A program made the translations under genes and the position numbers. A stretch of DNA of 64,000 nucleotides from Mugil cephalus (lineage: Eukaryota > Chordata > Actinopteri > Mugiliformes > Mugilidae). Below are positions 46,401 through 58,414 of the stretch, piece by piece. The stretch spans positions 17,325,668-17,389,667 of the forward strand of contig NC_061777.1 of assembly GCF_022458985.1 (NCBI RefSeq). Direction: 5' to 3'. The notes under the pieces were generated by a model. It saw only the letters and a program-made list of their open reading frames with translations. It ran no database searches and was not told the DNA's origin. Position 1 is the first letter of the stretch, and each line of letters begins with the position of its first letter.

Positions 46401-47129
46401 ACGTGTTAAATGAACTCAGTTGTAGGGAAGAAACTATGTCAACTGTAAAACTATGTCAACTGTGATAAGGAAATAAGGATATGTAATTATTTCAAATTAT
46501 TTACAACAATATTGCCCTTCCAGTGAAAATGTGGACACACCTTTCTGTTGAATTGAATGAGAAGGTGTAATCAAAAACTAGCAGTAAATATAAACTGACA
46601 ACGATGCGTTTACAAGTTGGAGATATACTGTATGGCCTAATTTGAACTTGGCTGTGACTGTGCAGTTTGCTGTTTCTCAGTTACGCTACAGTGCATATGG
46701 ATTAAACAGAGGAATTCACAATTCATTCATATTTCACACAATATTATTGGTTTGCAATAATTTCTAACTGAACACTGCTGTTCTGCAGGCTACACTGGTA
46801 CCTTTCGTGTTGTTATCTGCCTTCCTTTTCTGTGTGCAAGCAACAGAGGACAACGCGCCGTCTCTGGATCCTTCTTTCTGTTAGTAAGTATCTCGTTATG
46901 TCTCAGAGAGATGTGGATCACAGGTTATTCAAAATGATTTTGGGATGTTTGTCCTCAGTATACTGCAGAATGTAACATAAAAATCACCTGTCTTCAATAA
47001 AGTGGCGGACTTGAAGTGGACTACCCAGAGCTGAACATCAACAAATGCCTCGTGATGCCAAAGAACTTCAGGGAGAAACTCACCACAGTTTGGAGGGCCC
47101 CGCAGATTTTCTTTCCTGAAGCAAAGAAG
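43450..47129 (+). CDS. pebp4: PEBP4, 5' part (first three exons); 3' exons not found
   Basis: Phosphatidylethanolamine-binding protein 4, a secreted or vesicular PEBP-domain protein. Segments are 43450-43452 (ATG alone), 46789-46883 and 47003-47129. Joining gives Met then ATLVPFVLLSAFLFCVQA, a clear signal peptide with likely cleavage after VQA near residue 19, a short acidic spacer, then SFCYGGLEVDYPELNINKC, which aligns with the FCQGLEVFYPEL start of mammalian PEBP4, and on to KFPGA-like FFPEAKK. Phases are consistent (0, 2, 0) and donors are GTAACG, GTAAGT and GTAAGA. The acceptor of exon 3 has a poor pyrimidine tract. The next exon should encode the DPDAP motif; I did not find it up to 64000, so the gene probably continues beyond the window, as in mammals where it is very long. 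Exon 1 is the least certain part: it was chosen because ATG is the only in-frame start and the join gives a signal peptide. Confidence 0.8.
44794..45220 (+). repeat. Block B, copy 1
   Basis: Contains an exon-like segment: a pyrimidine-rich stretch ending cacacag, then an open frame from 44928 to the stop at 44990-44992 encoding about 21 residues with core AMSERYLQMIRNRKRL. The product is not recognised. No AATAAA follows within the block. Confidence 0.85.
45945..46371 (+). repeat. Block B, copy 2
   Basis: Same block as 44794-45220. The exon-like segment (46079-46143) is identical in sequence, while the first 100 bases of the block carry several substitutions. Confidence 0.85.
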
Positions 47130-47297
47130 GTAAGAGATGCATGTGGGTTTATGTTGCTTCTAGGTAGCCAAAGTACACGAATAGTCCTAGTAGGTCCGTA
47201 GTAATTATGTCCGAAGTGATTATTAATTCCACCACTGCCACTAATAATAAATGATCTTTTTACGTCTACTTCTCCATGTGTCTTAAACTGAAGCATA

Positions 47298-47436
47298 CAC
47301 AGCCATAACATTATGACCACTGATACGTGACGTGAATAACACAGATTATGTGTTTGTCATGGAACCTGACAGTTGGTGGGATTTATTAGGCAACAAGTGA
47401 ACATTTTGATACAGTGGTCATAATGTTATTACTAAA
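47298..47436 (+). mobile_element. Short deletion derivative of the Tc1-like element
   Basis: About 139 bases with the termini gccataacattatgaccac (47302-47320) and its inverted counterpart gtggtcataatgttat (47414-47429). The interior matches only the 5' leader of the family (gaataacac, then ggtgggatttattaggcaac and aagtgaac), joined directly to the far terminus, so the whole transposase is gone. TA precedes the left end. It is a MITE-like product lying in the putative third intron of PEBP4. Confidence 0.8.
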
Positions 47437-48152
47437 AGAAAAGAGAGTGGTGACCGTTTAGCATCATACTTTTAGTGAAATTTAGTCTTTGGGTTCACAC
47501 TTTTGATATATGTATGTGCACATATTTATTTGTAACACTAGAGTGCAGTAATGGATAAAATAAGCCGCATGTCTACCTCAGCTGAACTGATCTTGCGTGG
47601 CAGTCGTGAGAATCAAAATGTTCACGACACTGATAAGTTATCAGCATTTTTTAGTGTATTAAATGTCAACCAACTCTCCAGTTCAGAGAATTTATTTCCC
47701 CTGTTATTATTTTTATTACCTGTGCCGATTAGATTCAGTGTAGTTACCAGGTCACCAGAGGGTGGTGCTATTACCTCATAGTTGCAACCCCCTCAGCGTA
47801 CAATTGTGTTAAACAAAGGATGTATTTTATTTACTATATTATCTGTAATGTCAGATGATGTAAATTGTTGAGTTGTAAATATGTCTCCATGTACTTAATT
47901 CAATGATAAGGGAACAAGTGAGATGTGACTGGCCAACGCAACAGCAATAACTAAAACACATAATAGCAAAGAAGCAAAGCAACAGACAACTAATCTCAAT
48001 CTTCAGGTAGGTGTCAGTTGCAGTTACTGGACTGAATTTCAGCCGACAGCAAACAAATATTTAGAGAATCTTTGTATGAAACGATATTTATTAATTGCTC
48101 CAAAAAGATTAACGGAAAAACTACAACTACACAAGTTTAAAAGACAAATCAG

Positions 48153-48561
48153 ACCACGATCAATTCATTATTAAATGGAATTCTTTTATGAAAATGATAT
48201 TGGCTAAAACTTAGTGCATTTTAAAAGTATTGTTAAATCAATTGTTACATTTTTGTTTATTTCACACAGAAGATGAAAATGTTGCCATGTCAGAACGTTA
48301 TTTACAGATGATAAGAAACAGGAAACGCCTGTAGGAAGAAGTGAAGTCATGGAAGAAGCTTTGACAGCACGTATAATCAGACTTGAATGCTGTGTATCAT
48401 TATTTACAGAGATTCATTCAAAAGATCTCTCTGTACGTATTTGTTCATTTACCAGTGGATCATCTTCTGTGTAGTTTTATTGTGAAGCAGTCGACTGAAA
48501 GAGATACAGATCCCGGTCCACAGGAACCCTGTTCTTAAATCCTACATCTGTAAATTGAAAA
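48153..48561 (+). repeat. Block B, dispersed copy 3
   Basis: A copy of block B without block A, 1.6 kb beyond the array and on the other side of PEBP4 exons 2 and 3. From about 48265 onward I count only about two differences from copy 1 in roughly 300 bases. The exon-like segment is at 48270-48334. Confidence 0.85.
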
Positions 48562-51500
48562 CTTAAATTGAAAGCCACCTCAATTTAGGAGCTAGTTTAT
48601 GAATTCCAGAGCTAAGCAGTCTAGCTTGAACATGATCTATTGCCCTTCTCTTGCCCAAACTCCATTTGATCTATGGTCGTATTATCTATAATGCTGTCTT
48701 ACATGATTCTCTTTTATTGCCAGAGTCAGTGTCAGACAGCAAAACAGATTACATGTTAGATTAAATCAATACAAACTTTATATACTGGGCTTTGAAATGT
48801 AATTCTCCATTCCTCCTGACACTTATATAAACACACGTTTGAAGACTCAGATCGTTGCCTGTGGTTCTGTGGTTGGTCTGCTGGTCCACCACGCTTTCTG
48901 TCACTGTGCCACGCTGCCAGCGCTGCTGCTATTCTCTGCCACTCAGTCCTTGTACCCAGTAGCAGGAATACAGAATAGTGGCCGCTCAAATCCACCCACT
49001 GTAACACCCACTTCATTATTGGGACGGGATGCATGCCCTGCTGAGTAATTGTAATGGAACACAATGGGCAGTAGTCCCATAAACCTGCCTCTAAATACGT
49101 GCTCATGACCAAAAACAAAAGCAAAGGGCCACAGAAACTGCAGATTTCTGTGTCCAAACTTCAGAGCTACTGTTCGTCACTTGAACTTATGTGTTACTAA
49201 AACCTGGCATGTGTGTTTATGGAGCGTTTTTAGAAAGCGCAGTCACACTCGGATGCCTCAAAGCCATCTACAGCTTGAGTGAGTGGGATATGTATTGACT
49301 AACGGGACTAAACTTTAGTGGCTTGATCACTGTCTTTTGAGTAAAAGGAGTTAAACGTATTAAAACTGGACCTAAGGAGACAAGTTAGAAAGCTTTTCTT
49401 TAATTTAATTTCATTTTTTACTTATGAATTGTCCCAGAAGGTTTGAATTACTGCATTCTAAGGACAGTGACTAATATTGCTGTTGAATGATACATCCTTT
49501 GAATTACTCACGCAGAGCACAAATAATCATTTCTGTGTTTTACTAAAATGAGACATTTACTCAGTCAGTCAAAAATAATCCTGATGACAAACTTTTGTTG
49601 AGTGTCAAAGGTAGCAGTCAAAAGAAGCACTATATGATAATAAAAACTTATATTTGGTATTCTCTTGGTATGATGCAGGGGCGACAATAATGATCTCAGT
49701 GATCTCATTGACACCGACACAAAGACTAATTTGGAAAGTAACCTGTATCCTGATTTTCAAATTACCACTTATTTTTAAACCATATGTACTATGTACTGTA
49801 CAGAGAGTTTCCAGATGTCAAAAAATATCAACACCATGTCCTGTTAGACTTGTAGAGCTCTAACATCATTACCTTAAGTAAAAATAGTGTTAGGAAATGA
49901 ATGACCTTTGCAATAAGGCTTCATCTACACAGAAGAATAAAAAAAGACTGCTCTGTGGAAAGCATAGACTTATGTATTTGGCTTCGTGGCAAGTCATCCA
50001 CGTGCACATCTGGTTTAACTAAAAACCATTTAAATACCATCAGATTATATGTTTAACTCAATATTCTGTTCATTTTATAAAAGTCATTTTTAATTATTAT
50101 TATTAGTCTATTATTCTTATTCCTGTTCTGAGTTTTATATTTTTTTAATAGCTGTTTATGTGTTACCTCCGTGTTTCATTCATCTGGTTGGCGTAAACCA
50201 CACAGGCAACAGCACCACTATCGTTACAATGTACTTACTCCAAAATTGGAGTTTTTTTTTTTTTTTTTAGTAAGGACCATTGCCACAGGGCACATTCTTA
50301 GACATGGGGGATTTCAAAGCCTTGTTTTTTGGGTAGACATTTCTTGCATCTGGTGGATGGAATGAGGGTTTAAACCATTACTGCGATTAGAGCTGCCTCA
50401 CTATGATCTCTTGAGCTTGCTTACTGCTGCTAATAGCTGTTTCCTCTCTATTTCCCTCTATCTTTTTCTTTTTCGCTTTCTCTCTCTCCGTGAATGATTT
50501 TTATGCTTTGCTAAAACATGTGGGGGCGTTGAGAGAGGATTTAAATGCAACGATCCCCCTCCTCTTTTTTTGGTGAATCTCAGTGTTCTTTTCTGCAAGC
50601 CTCTGATGACGACAGGGCAGCTTTAAGCCTGGCAGTGCCCACGGCAGGCTGCCGTCTCAGCGCTGCCCACTCTCCTCTGTGCTGGCATGCTGGAGAAAGC
50701 GAGGGTGGGGTTCCTCTCTAACAGACCCTGTCATTCCTAGGAAAGCCTACATGTCCACCCATGCAGGATCCCTAATAGGTCTTCTTGTTGGGTACGTGAG
50801 AGCACAGAGATAAGGATTGTGTTCTCACTTGGTGATGGTCTTTATTCAGAGCGGAGGATATATATCTAGAGGAACAGACAAGGAAGCGCTTCCTTGTGTC
50901 TTTATATGACAACAAGGGTCAAAAATTGAACCACGTACAACAATATCCATCTAATTGCATATTCAGTGTCATCAGGTGGGTGTTTTTGGCTCTGCTGGAT
51001 TAAATCGGCGTGTTTGGCCGAGATTCAGAGAGTTTATTTCCTTAGCTAATGTTCCCCTTTGTCATTATAACACCCCTTTAAGCTGACCCGTATCCCGCTC
51101 CATTCAGTCAGTGCCCATTACTACAAAACATACATGATTCATGCAAGATTCTGAAGAGGAAAGAATTACAACCTTCTGCTACCAGGAGCACTGGATTGAT
51201 TATGCATATTCATTGCAATGAAGAGAAGCAATAAACCTCCTCCACCTTCTCACACAGAAGAAGAATAATTTGCACCTTTTGAAGCATTCGCGTAGCATGC
51301 AGACCGCTGCAGGTACAAACCGAAGGACTCATATCGGCTGTTGCATTCCAAGTTTTTCCCTTATTTGGCAGAGCTGACAAAAAGGAATACGTGAAAACGT
51401 CCCCGCCACATTTAGTAACCAATATTTTTTACATATATTCTTATTTCTCTTAACTTTTCTCCCATTTTCTTGTTTCCTCCACCCTACCAGTGCATTCACG

Positions 51501-54500
51501 GGTATAATGACGATATATTTTATTCTTCAAGCTACTCTTTTGTCCTCCGTTGTACCAGTTGCATGGTACTCCTTCACCTTACATTTGGTGTAAGAGCGTA
51601 GGCAGCAGTACTTTTACTCTGTAGCTGTGAGTAAAATATGATTTCAATAACCATGAAAATGCATTGTATTATCAATGGGAGGATAAGAACAGATTAAGGA
51701 AGCTCTGGGATGCTCTTACAAATGACAATGGTCAGGTTTCTGTGCAAGCAGCAGTATTGGAGAAAATTATAGATTTTCCCTCTTTGACTAAAGCTCAGAG
51801 AAAAAGAGGCGGTTCAAAATGTAAAGCCGACTCTCTACACCCTGATGTCTTTAAGATGATGTTACCTGCTTTAATACATAGCGGTGTTTTTGGCATTGAT
51901 TGAGCATTATTTTAAGTTCTTTTTTTTTTCTTTTTTTTTACAAAGCAAACTCACCATGTAATAAAGTGCAGCTGCTGTTTGTTTGGGAGAAAAATATCAG
52001 ACAATGCATGACAATTATGAAATTCATTAATTGGATTCAAATTGCTTCAGCACAGAGCGAGTAGAAGAGACTTAGAGATGCAGCAGGTCTTTAATAAAAA
52101 TACCACCTGAACCTGCACCTCCTGATTATTATTCAGAAAGTCTCTCTTGTCAGTTCATATACATTGACTGCAAGATCTGTTCAAACAGAGATTCATAATC
52201 TGCATGGGAAGTGCATCTGCTGCTGTGGATACTTAGACAAACATACAAGATTAAATTTCTATTTATATGAGCCACAGAAACCTAACATTTGCCAGAGAAT
52301 CATTGTAAGATCTGGAGATGACTCGGTTGTACCTTGGCACAGTGAGAAACTTGTACGTTTTCCCAATGTGATCTGTCCGGCAAGAACGAGAGAGCAGAAG
52401 TATAAGAAACTGAAAAAGTGAGAAAATAGACTTTGTGCATAACTTTAAAGCCAGGATTACTGCGGTGCTTGTGACTTAAAGTGAAGTGATTTACTTTTTT
52501 TATTTCTTTGACAGCCTCCTTTGTTTTTTAGAACTAAGTAATCACAAAGTTATAAGTGATCGTGTGAAGTTTACTTAAGACCCAGATGCTTGGCTTAGTG
52601 GCATTTTGCCAATAATGTTTTGCGCTTCTCATTTGTGGTCCGGCACAGGGTTTAGTTACAGTTGTGTACCAATCCTCTGATTCACCTTCTTTGAGAACAG
52701 CTTCAGGGCTGCTCATAATGCTTAACTCTCCATAATGCCATCCCCTTCATCTCCCCAGTGGTCTTATTGTCTTAACTCTGGCTAGAGAGAGTGTACCAAA
52801 AAAACACAAAAAAACAGGTTAATGTTTGGCTCAGTGAAAAGTATCTGAACTTGTTTAGTTACATTGTCGGCCTCTTTTCAGTGCATTTAACGTTCATTTG
52901 ATTAGATAGAGAAGTTCACTTATTTTTCTGTGGGAATTAAAAGTCGGTTAATGGTAGAGGTCCATTGTACGTGTTGATTGATCTGAGCGAATGATAAACC
53001 TGCCGTCTTTGTCAGTTCTCTGATCCTGTAGTTTGGAAGCAGAGAAAATGTTATGCAAATGATTTGTTAATCCCTTTACATTATTTGTTCCATTTCTCCC
53101 TTTCATTTCCACACTCAATTTCTAGCACAGCGAGCTGACAGGCGGACACCTTCAGATTGCTAATTCTTAAGATGTAGAGAAAAGTCAGTCGTCTGTCCCA
53201 CATCTAGAATACACTTGCTTCAATTAATTAATGTGACTGTAATGATTTACCTGAAAAATGCACAAGTGGATCATTTAAAGCTTCAGGCACTTCACTTTAA
53301 AGACCTTGAACTTCCACCTTTACTTCTTACTACCTTGTGCCTTTTCCTACATGCTTTCACAAGCAGATTAACAGTCTCTCAAGAAAATACATTGACCTGC
53401 ACAATTAAAGCTATAAAATCAGCATAAGCAGGATAAGACAGCTGAGTATAAGCCGAGAGAGCACATGAAACTGTGACCAGTGTTTTTCCCCCTTAGTTTT
53501 GTTGTCCCAAAGGTTGGTGTTAAAAATAATAAGAAAGAGGTGGGATGGTCTTAGATTCAAGAAGCTTAAAATGCAAAATCTTAAATAAGCCCAATTTTTC
53601 CCAGCCAATCGCGTAGCATTTCGGTGGGTTTGTGTTGATCGTCTCAACTGACTCACATACCGCCCCTCCCCAAATAAAAACACTAGAGATTTACGTGGCT
53701 TTTCAAAAAATGTATCTAGACATTTATCCAGCTTAATCTTCTTAACATATTAAAGTGATTTGCTTTACCCTGAAGTGGCTGAAGCTGCGAGCTCACCGCC
53801 CCTCATGGCACTAAGACCTCAGAGGCATTGTGGACACCTTCCGCTCTTGAATAAGAGGAAGGTGGGCAGGAGTCAACCTGCTCCTCAGCTGTGTAGCCGT
53901 GGCTGTCCCCACTGTGCGTCCATTTTACTTTTTTTTTTGTTCTGTTATTAGTCCAACTGTTGCACTCAGTCAGTGTTCTTAGGCACATGGCTCTGCCAGC
54001 ACTGCCCACACTGTGGTGTGGAGGTTTGGAGCTCTCAGCTTTTGAGCTGAACTGAAAGAGCTCTCTCGCAGAGTAGGTGTTGGCAGGGTGCTTTGTTTCT
54101 TTCTGTGAATGTCATGAGAGGTATGGATAATGAGAAAAACTGAGGCACAGTGATGGCATGATTTATCCGGGTGCCAAGTTTATGCCTGCAGGTTCGGGCA
54201 TTCTCAGATAGACGATGTGCTTAACCTTTTCTTCAGACGCGACACAAATCTGAGAATCAGTTGTGACGGTTACAATGTGTTTTTCTTTAAAACACCACTT
54301 CACAGGCCGCTCAGCTGAAATGTCCTGGTCAAACTCCAGTACTGATAATGTCCTTATTTGGCACGATGCTCTATGGATGCGCTTCAGGGCGTTCATTTCG
54401 CCAGATCTCATCAGCAGAGCTGTACGTCTACACTTGGAGACACTCATTGTAGCTGAAGTCGTGTACCATTTATTGTCACCATGGTATTTAGCGATGGGGT

Positions 54501-57430
54501 CAGGGTAAATGTGCCGTTCCCTAGGCACAGTTTATATGATTTTTAGATAAGTCGGCTGAAATGGAAAGACATTCTTAAATTTGTCTTGAAATGACCATAA
54601 TCATTAGTTTGTTTTATGGATAAATGCACCTTAAATAAATCATTTAATTTACTGCAGTGTTAAGGTGACAGATTTTTGCCCTTTCCGTGATTAAGACATT
54701 AGAAATAGTTTGGCTTCAGAACAAAATATCTGTTCTGTTTGATCAGTGCATTGTCCCAGGCTTTGTGGTTTATGTGGTAATAAGGCCCCCGACCTCTTCA
54801 TAGGAGTCTAGTTTTCGTAGCTTTGTTACCTTTTCACTACATTTAGCTTGACTGCTTCTGAAATATATATTTATAATACAAACTCAAAAATATTTGGTTC
54901 ACTATACATCTGATAAATAGATGCAGAAAATTCACACAACTGAGAAGCTCGAACTTTCCAGTGTGGTGGGATTTTTCTTTAAGTAATTGTTGATAAAATA
55001 TTAAACAAATCATTTTAGCTACTACTACTGTACTACATTTTCTTGCGGATTATGAAACACAAGCATTGAAATAATGCAATGCTGTTTGCTGTCAATCTGA
55101 CTAACTAATGAAAGACATTTAAAATGAAGCTGTTGATCTAGATTAGAGTAAAACACTGACAGATTAATGTAATTTTAATTTTTTTACTCCATGCATGGAA
55201 GACGCCTCAAAGGAAGATGAGAACATTGACTGCATAGGAAAACCTGCCGCCAACGAGAAAGCAGACGGCAACTGGTGATGCTCTTGTTGAGAGCACGTGT
55301 ACATATGCTGTACCATAATCGTGATTTAACTATGCCGCGTTCACTCAATATAATGAAATCTGGTGCTGAATCTCTGCTCCGCTTATTCACACTGGCAGGT
55401 ACTTGACCTCTTGTGCTTGGACTGAATGTTTGACAGGTGTTAAAATCATACGCTGAGGGTGCCCATGTAAAATGTTGTTGAACGCAACACAGCTACACAC
55501 AGATGAGCTCTTCAAACAAAATATGAGTGGTAGCTTCTTTTCATATCACACAGAATAGGAAAAATTGATTGGAACTGGGAGGCTTAGGACTGGATTTTCC
55601 TCAACCATAATATTTTTTCTTTAACAACTGGAGCTTAAATTTAGATTTTTTTTCTGGCTTTGTTTTTTATTTCTTTGTCCAAATCCTATCGAGTGGTGCT
55701 GCAGGTTTTTCCTTGAGTAAAAAGTTGATATCGTCGTGGGGAGGGAGAAAAGACTTTTTTTCATGTGTGCAGGAATGTAGATTTCTTCCCCCCGTGAAAT
55801 CCTAATTGTGCCTTGGAGGGCTGGTAGGGTATCTGTGCTCAGCTCAGCTCAACAGGATTTGTGTCTGTGTATGTTAGAGTATGTCTCTTAGCTTGAATAC
55901 GGATATAACCCTTTCATTGCACAAGCTGCTGATTCTTCATATTTGCCGATAGGCTGATCCTGTACATCCGTAGCTTTTTATGGAAGACACTGAAAGTTTC
56001 TGTTTTGGAAGCGTCCATACATATATGTGTGTATATATATTTACGCTGAAATATTTTCATATTTGTTGAGAATTAATGCAGGTAACATTTGGATATCTTT
56101 TTAGCGAATGAGCCGTATTTCAAAATAAAACTCCCGAGAGCAGGTTTTGTCAATAGTAGGTGGTCAGATGGAGAATACATCACAGGTCAAAACTATCTCT
56201 GTCCTTTGCACCACCTGAGTTATTGCTGTGCATTTATCTATGCAAATCCAGGATAAGATCCTATCTGCCTGCAGCGACATATCCCCCCGGATTTGGTCTA
56301 CGTGAGTTAGGCAGGTTGTGGTTGACAGTGAGAAAGGAATTGCAACAACATATATGCAAAGATTATTGCTGTAGTCATTAATTGTTGCTTGAAAGGGGAT
56401 TAGGATTACCAGTCCTATAGAACACTTTAACACCTGTCTTTCCTCATATCTGACAATGTTACTTCAGTTTTCCTTATTTCAATATCAGTTCAAGTTGGCA
56501 AAATAAAAAAAAGGCTGATTTATTCAAATGAATCATCAGCGCTGGAAATGATTCAATATGTGCCACATTCAGATGGGTGATATATTATTCCCTTGGGGAG
56601 AGGCAAAGATGGAGCTGTGGAGCTGTTTTATTTGTGCTGTCTTTATCAGTGTGTCAGGCAGAGAGGCTGAGCTTGTTCTCTGTGAATGGACGAGCCCTTG
56701 AACCATAAACCTGTACCTCCTCTGATAACAGTTTTTGCATTGTGATGTAAGCGCCATTCTCTGCGATGTCCTCTCTGACAGGACTAAATATATCAACATG
56801 CACAAAATGATCTGTCAGACGAATTATTTTATTTCAACCAGTTCTCTGAAACTAAGGATTTTCTGTGCAGTGTCTACCGCGTGTGCCTTTGAAGACATAT
56901 TGTGGATTTTGTTAAGGATTCGAAGCGGAGCGGAGCATTGTGGTTGTATTTGTCTCCGAGCCTCGCTAATGTTTTGCCTGCGGTGAACATTTTCGCTGTA
57001 CGTTGTGTCTTTCACACCTCATGGTTTATATATCGTTTAGTGCTGTTTCTGCTTTTGGGAGCGCGGACGGCTCTTACGTCTGAAATCGCCACATCTTCTA
57101 AGGTGATAAGAGTGCTCCCTGAATTACTCAGAGCCCGTGATGACATGGCCCTGATTGTCAGACGGGTGGGCTGGTGACACTGGAACACAGACGGTGCTTG
57201 TCTGTTTGAAATATTCGGTTTCAAGCTTCCAAGCCCTGGGCAGTCCTCTCTCCCAGTCTCCCAACACCCAGCTTCGCCCACTGAAACAAGACTCTTCCAT
57301 ACTGGAAAATCCGGCCCTGTCAACTGGCAGTCTGGACTAGGTTCAGCCCACACGCCGAGCACCCCCCCACCACCTCTTCCACCCCTTAATAGGCACTAGA
57401 GTTTGCCACCCCATGTAGATGCCTTTTGGT

Positions 57431-57448
57431 CGCCATCCATGGATGGCG
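57431..57448. repeat. Perfect 18-base palindrome
   Basis: cgccatccatggatggcg equals its own reverse complement. It is in non-coding sequence and flanking bases do not extend it. Confidence 0.85.
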
Positions 57449-58363
57449 TCAATAGCATCTTCCTACACAACAGTGACTGAACGGAGGGCACAAGAAAATG
57501 TGGGAATAATTTACACTTTCTCACTGTACTACCATCAGAAACCATAATTAATCATGATAGAAAAAATGTGGAAGCCATCTTGGCTGGTGAAACACGCAGT
57601 GCCTGTGAACAGCCCTGACACCTTTAACAGCTCTGATGGCCAAATAGGAATGGGTGTCAGAGTGCTTACAACTAAGCTCCCTCCATGGCAGCCTGTTTCC
57701 CAACGACTTCAGAATTGTGTCTGCTGCATGGTGGTTTGTAGCTGCTCAAACGCTTTAATATATTTTATCTATCCTGAGTGGAAATAAAGACAAATTGTGT
57801 GGTGTTAAATGTAACAAAAAAAAAAAAAGATAATAGACTAAAGCAATTGTTCTGTGAAAGTAAACAAGACTGTTAATTTTAGTCAGGCTTTCGCTCTCCT
57901 TACTCATCCCAAATACAAAAACCAAAGAGTTTGAGTTTGCCAAAATAAATTGTGATTAAGTTAATTTTAGAACCACATATGAGCTTTAAAATCTCCCTTC
58001 ATACCTTGCATAAACTTGTTTTCAGTTGCACACTAACCAAAACATCCTCTGGTGGAAACAGATCTTTATTCATTTACTTACTTACTCATGTTCTCAGAGT
58101 CAAACCAGTTGATTGAGGCTCCAAAATCTAGGTGAAGTAATTAGAATAAGCTTTAACTTTTTTCCTTTTTTTTTTTTTTTTTTCCAGGCTGCACTTGGTG
58201 GTAAAATAGCAGATCTATGACTCTCAGTGTGCGACATGCTTGACAGATTAATTATGGATATGAGTCCATTGCTATAATTTGACTGGGTTGCGTTCTCAGC
58301 AGCCAAACTACATGACAAAAATATTTCCCTCTCGCCTCATTTAGCACAGGCTGGAATCTGAGG

Positions 58364-58414
58364 CTCATATTCCAGCACCTGGCTGCATGCTACAGCCAGG
58401 TGTCGGGATATGAG
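58364..58414 (+). other. 22-bp imperfect hairpin with 7-base loop
   Basis: Arms 58364-58385 and 58393-58414 pair over 22 positions with one A-C mismatch and two G-T wobbles, around the loop catgcta. An overlapping alternative stem pairs gctggaat (58350-58357) with attccagc (58369-58376), so the two structures exclude each other. It is shorter than a usual microRNA precursor, and neither arm resembles a microRNA I know. Confidence 0.6.

Larger units (their letters stand above)
43931..46591. repeat. Nested tandem array of blocks A and B in PEBP4 intron 1
   Basis: Block A (about 430 bases, beginning agtgtaattcct and ending cacagacaatgc) and block B (about 430 bases, beginning ctgaaactgacgg and ending catctgtaaattgaaaa) alternate: A1 43931-44358, A2 44359-44793, B1 44794-45220, partial A3 45230-45510, A4 45512-45944, B2 45945-46371, partial A5 46380-46591. 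The order amounts to a higher-order unit of about 1.14 kb (partial A, A, B) present about 2.2 times. Copies differ by scattered substitutions and small indels. No transposase-like open frame or long terminal repeat was recognised. Confidence 0.9.

Noticed and set aside
48756..49157. 133-codon minus-strand frame
   Set aside because: Uneven composition, no recognisable domain, no splice context; treated as chance within the PEBP4 intron.
51664..51903. 79-codon plus-strand frame with Lys-rich, protein-like text
   Set aside because: It starts at TTG rather than ATG, and no family or flanking splice sites were recognised.
52560..52716. A GACCCAGATGCT word near 52578 resembling the DPDA motif expected in the next PEBP4 exon
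   Set aside because: The following residues do not match PEBP (no HWLV or similar) and no acceptor fits; it is a chance match.
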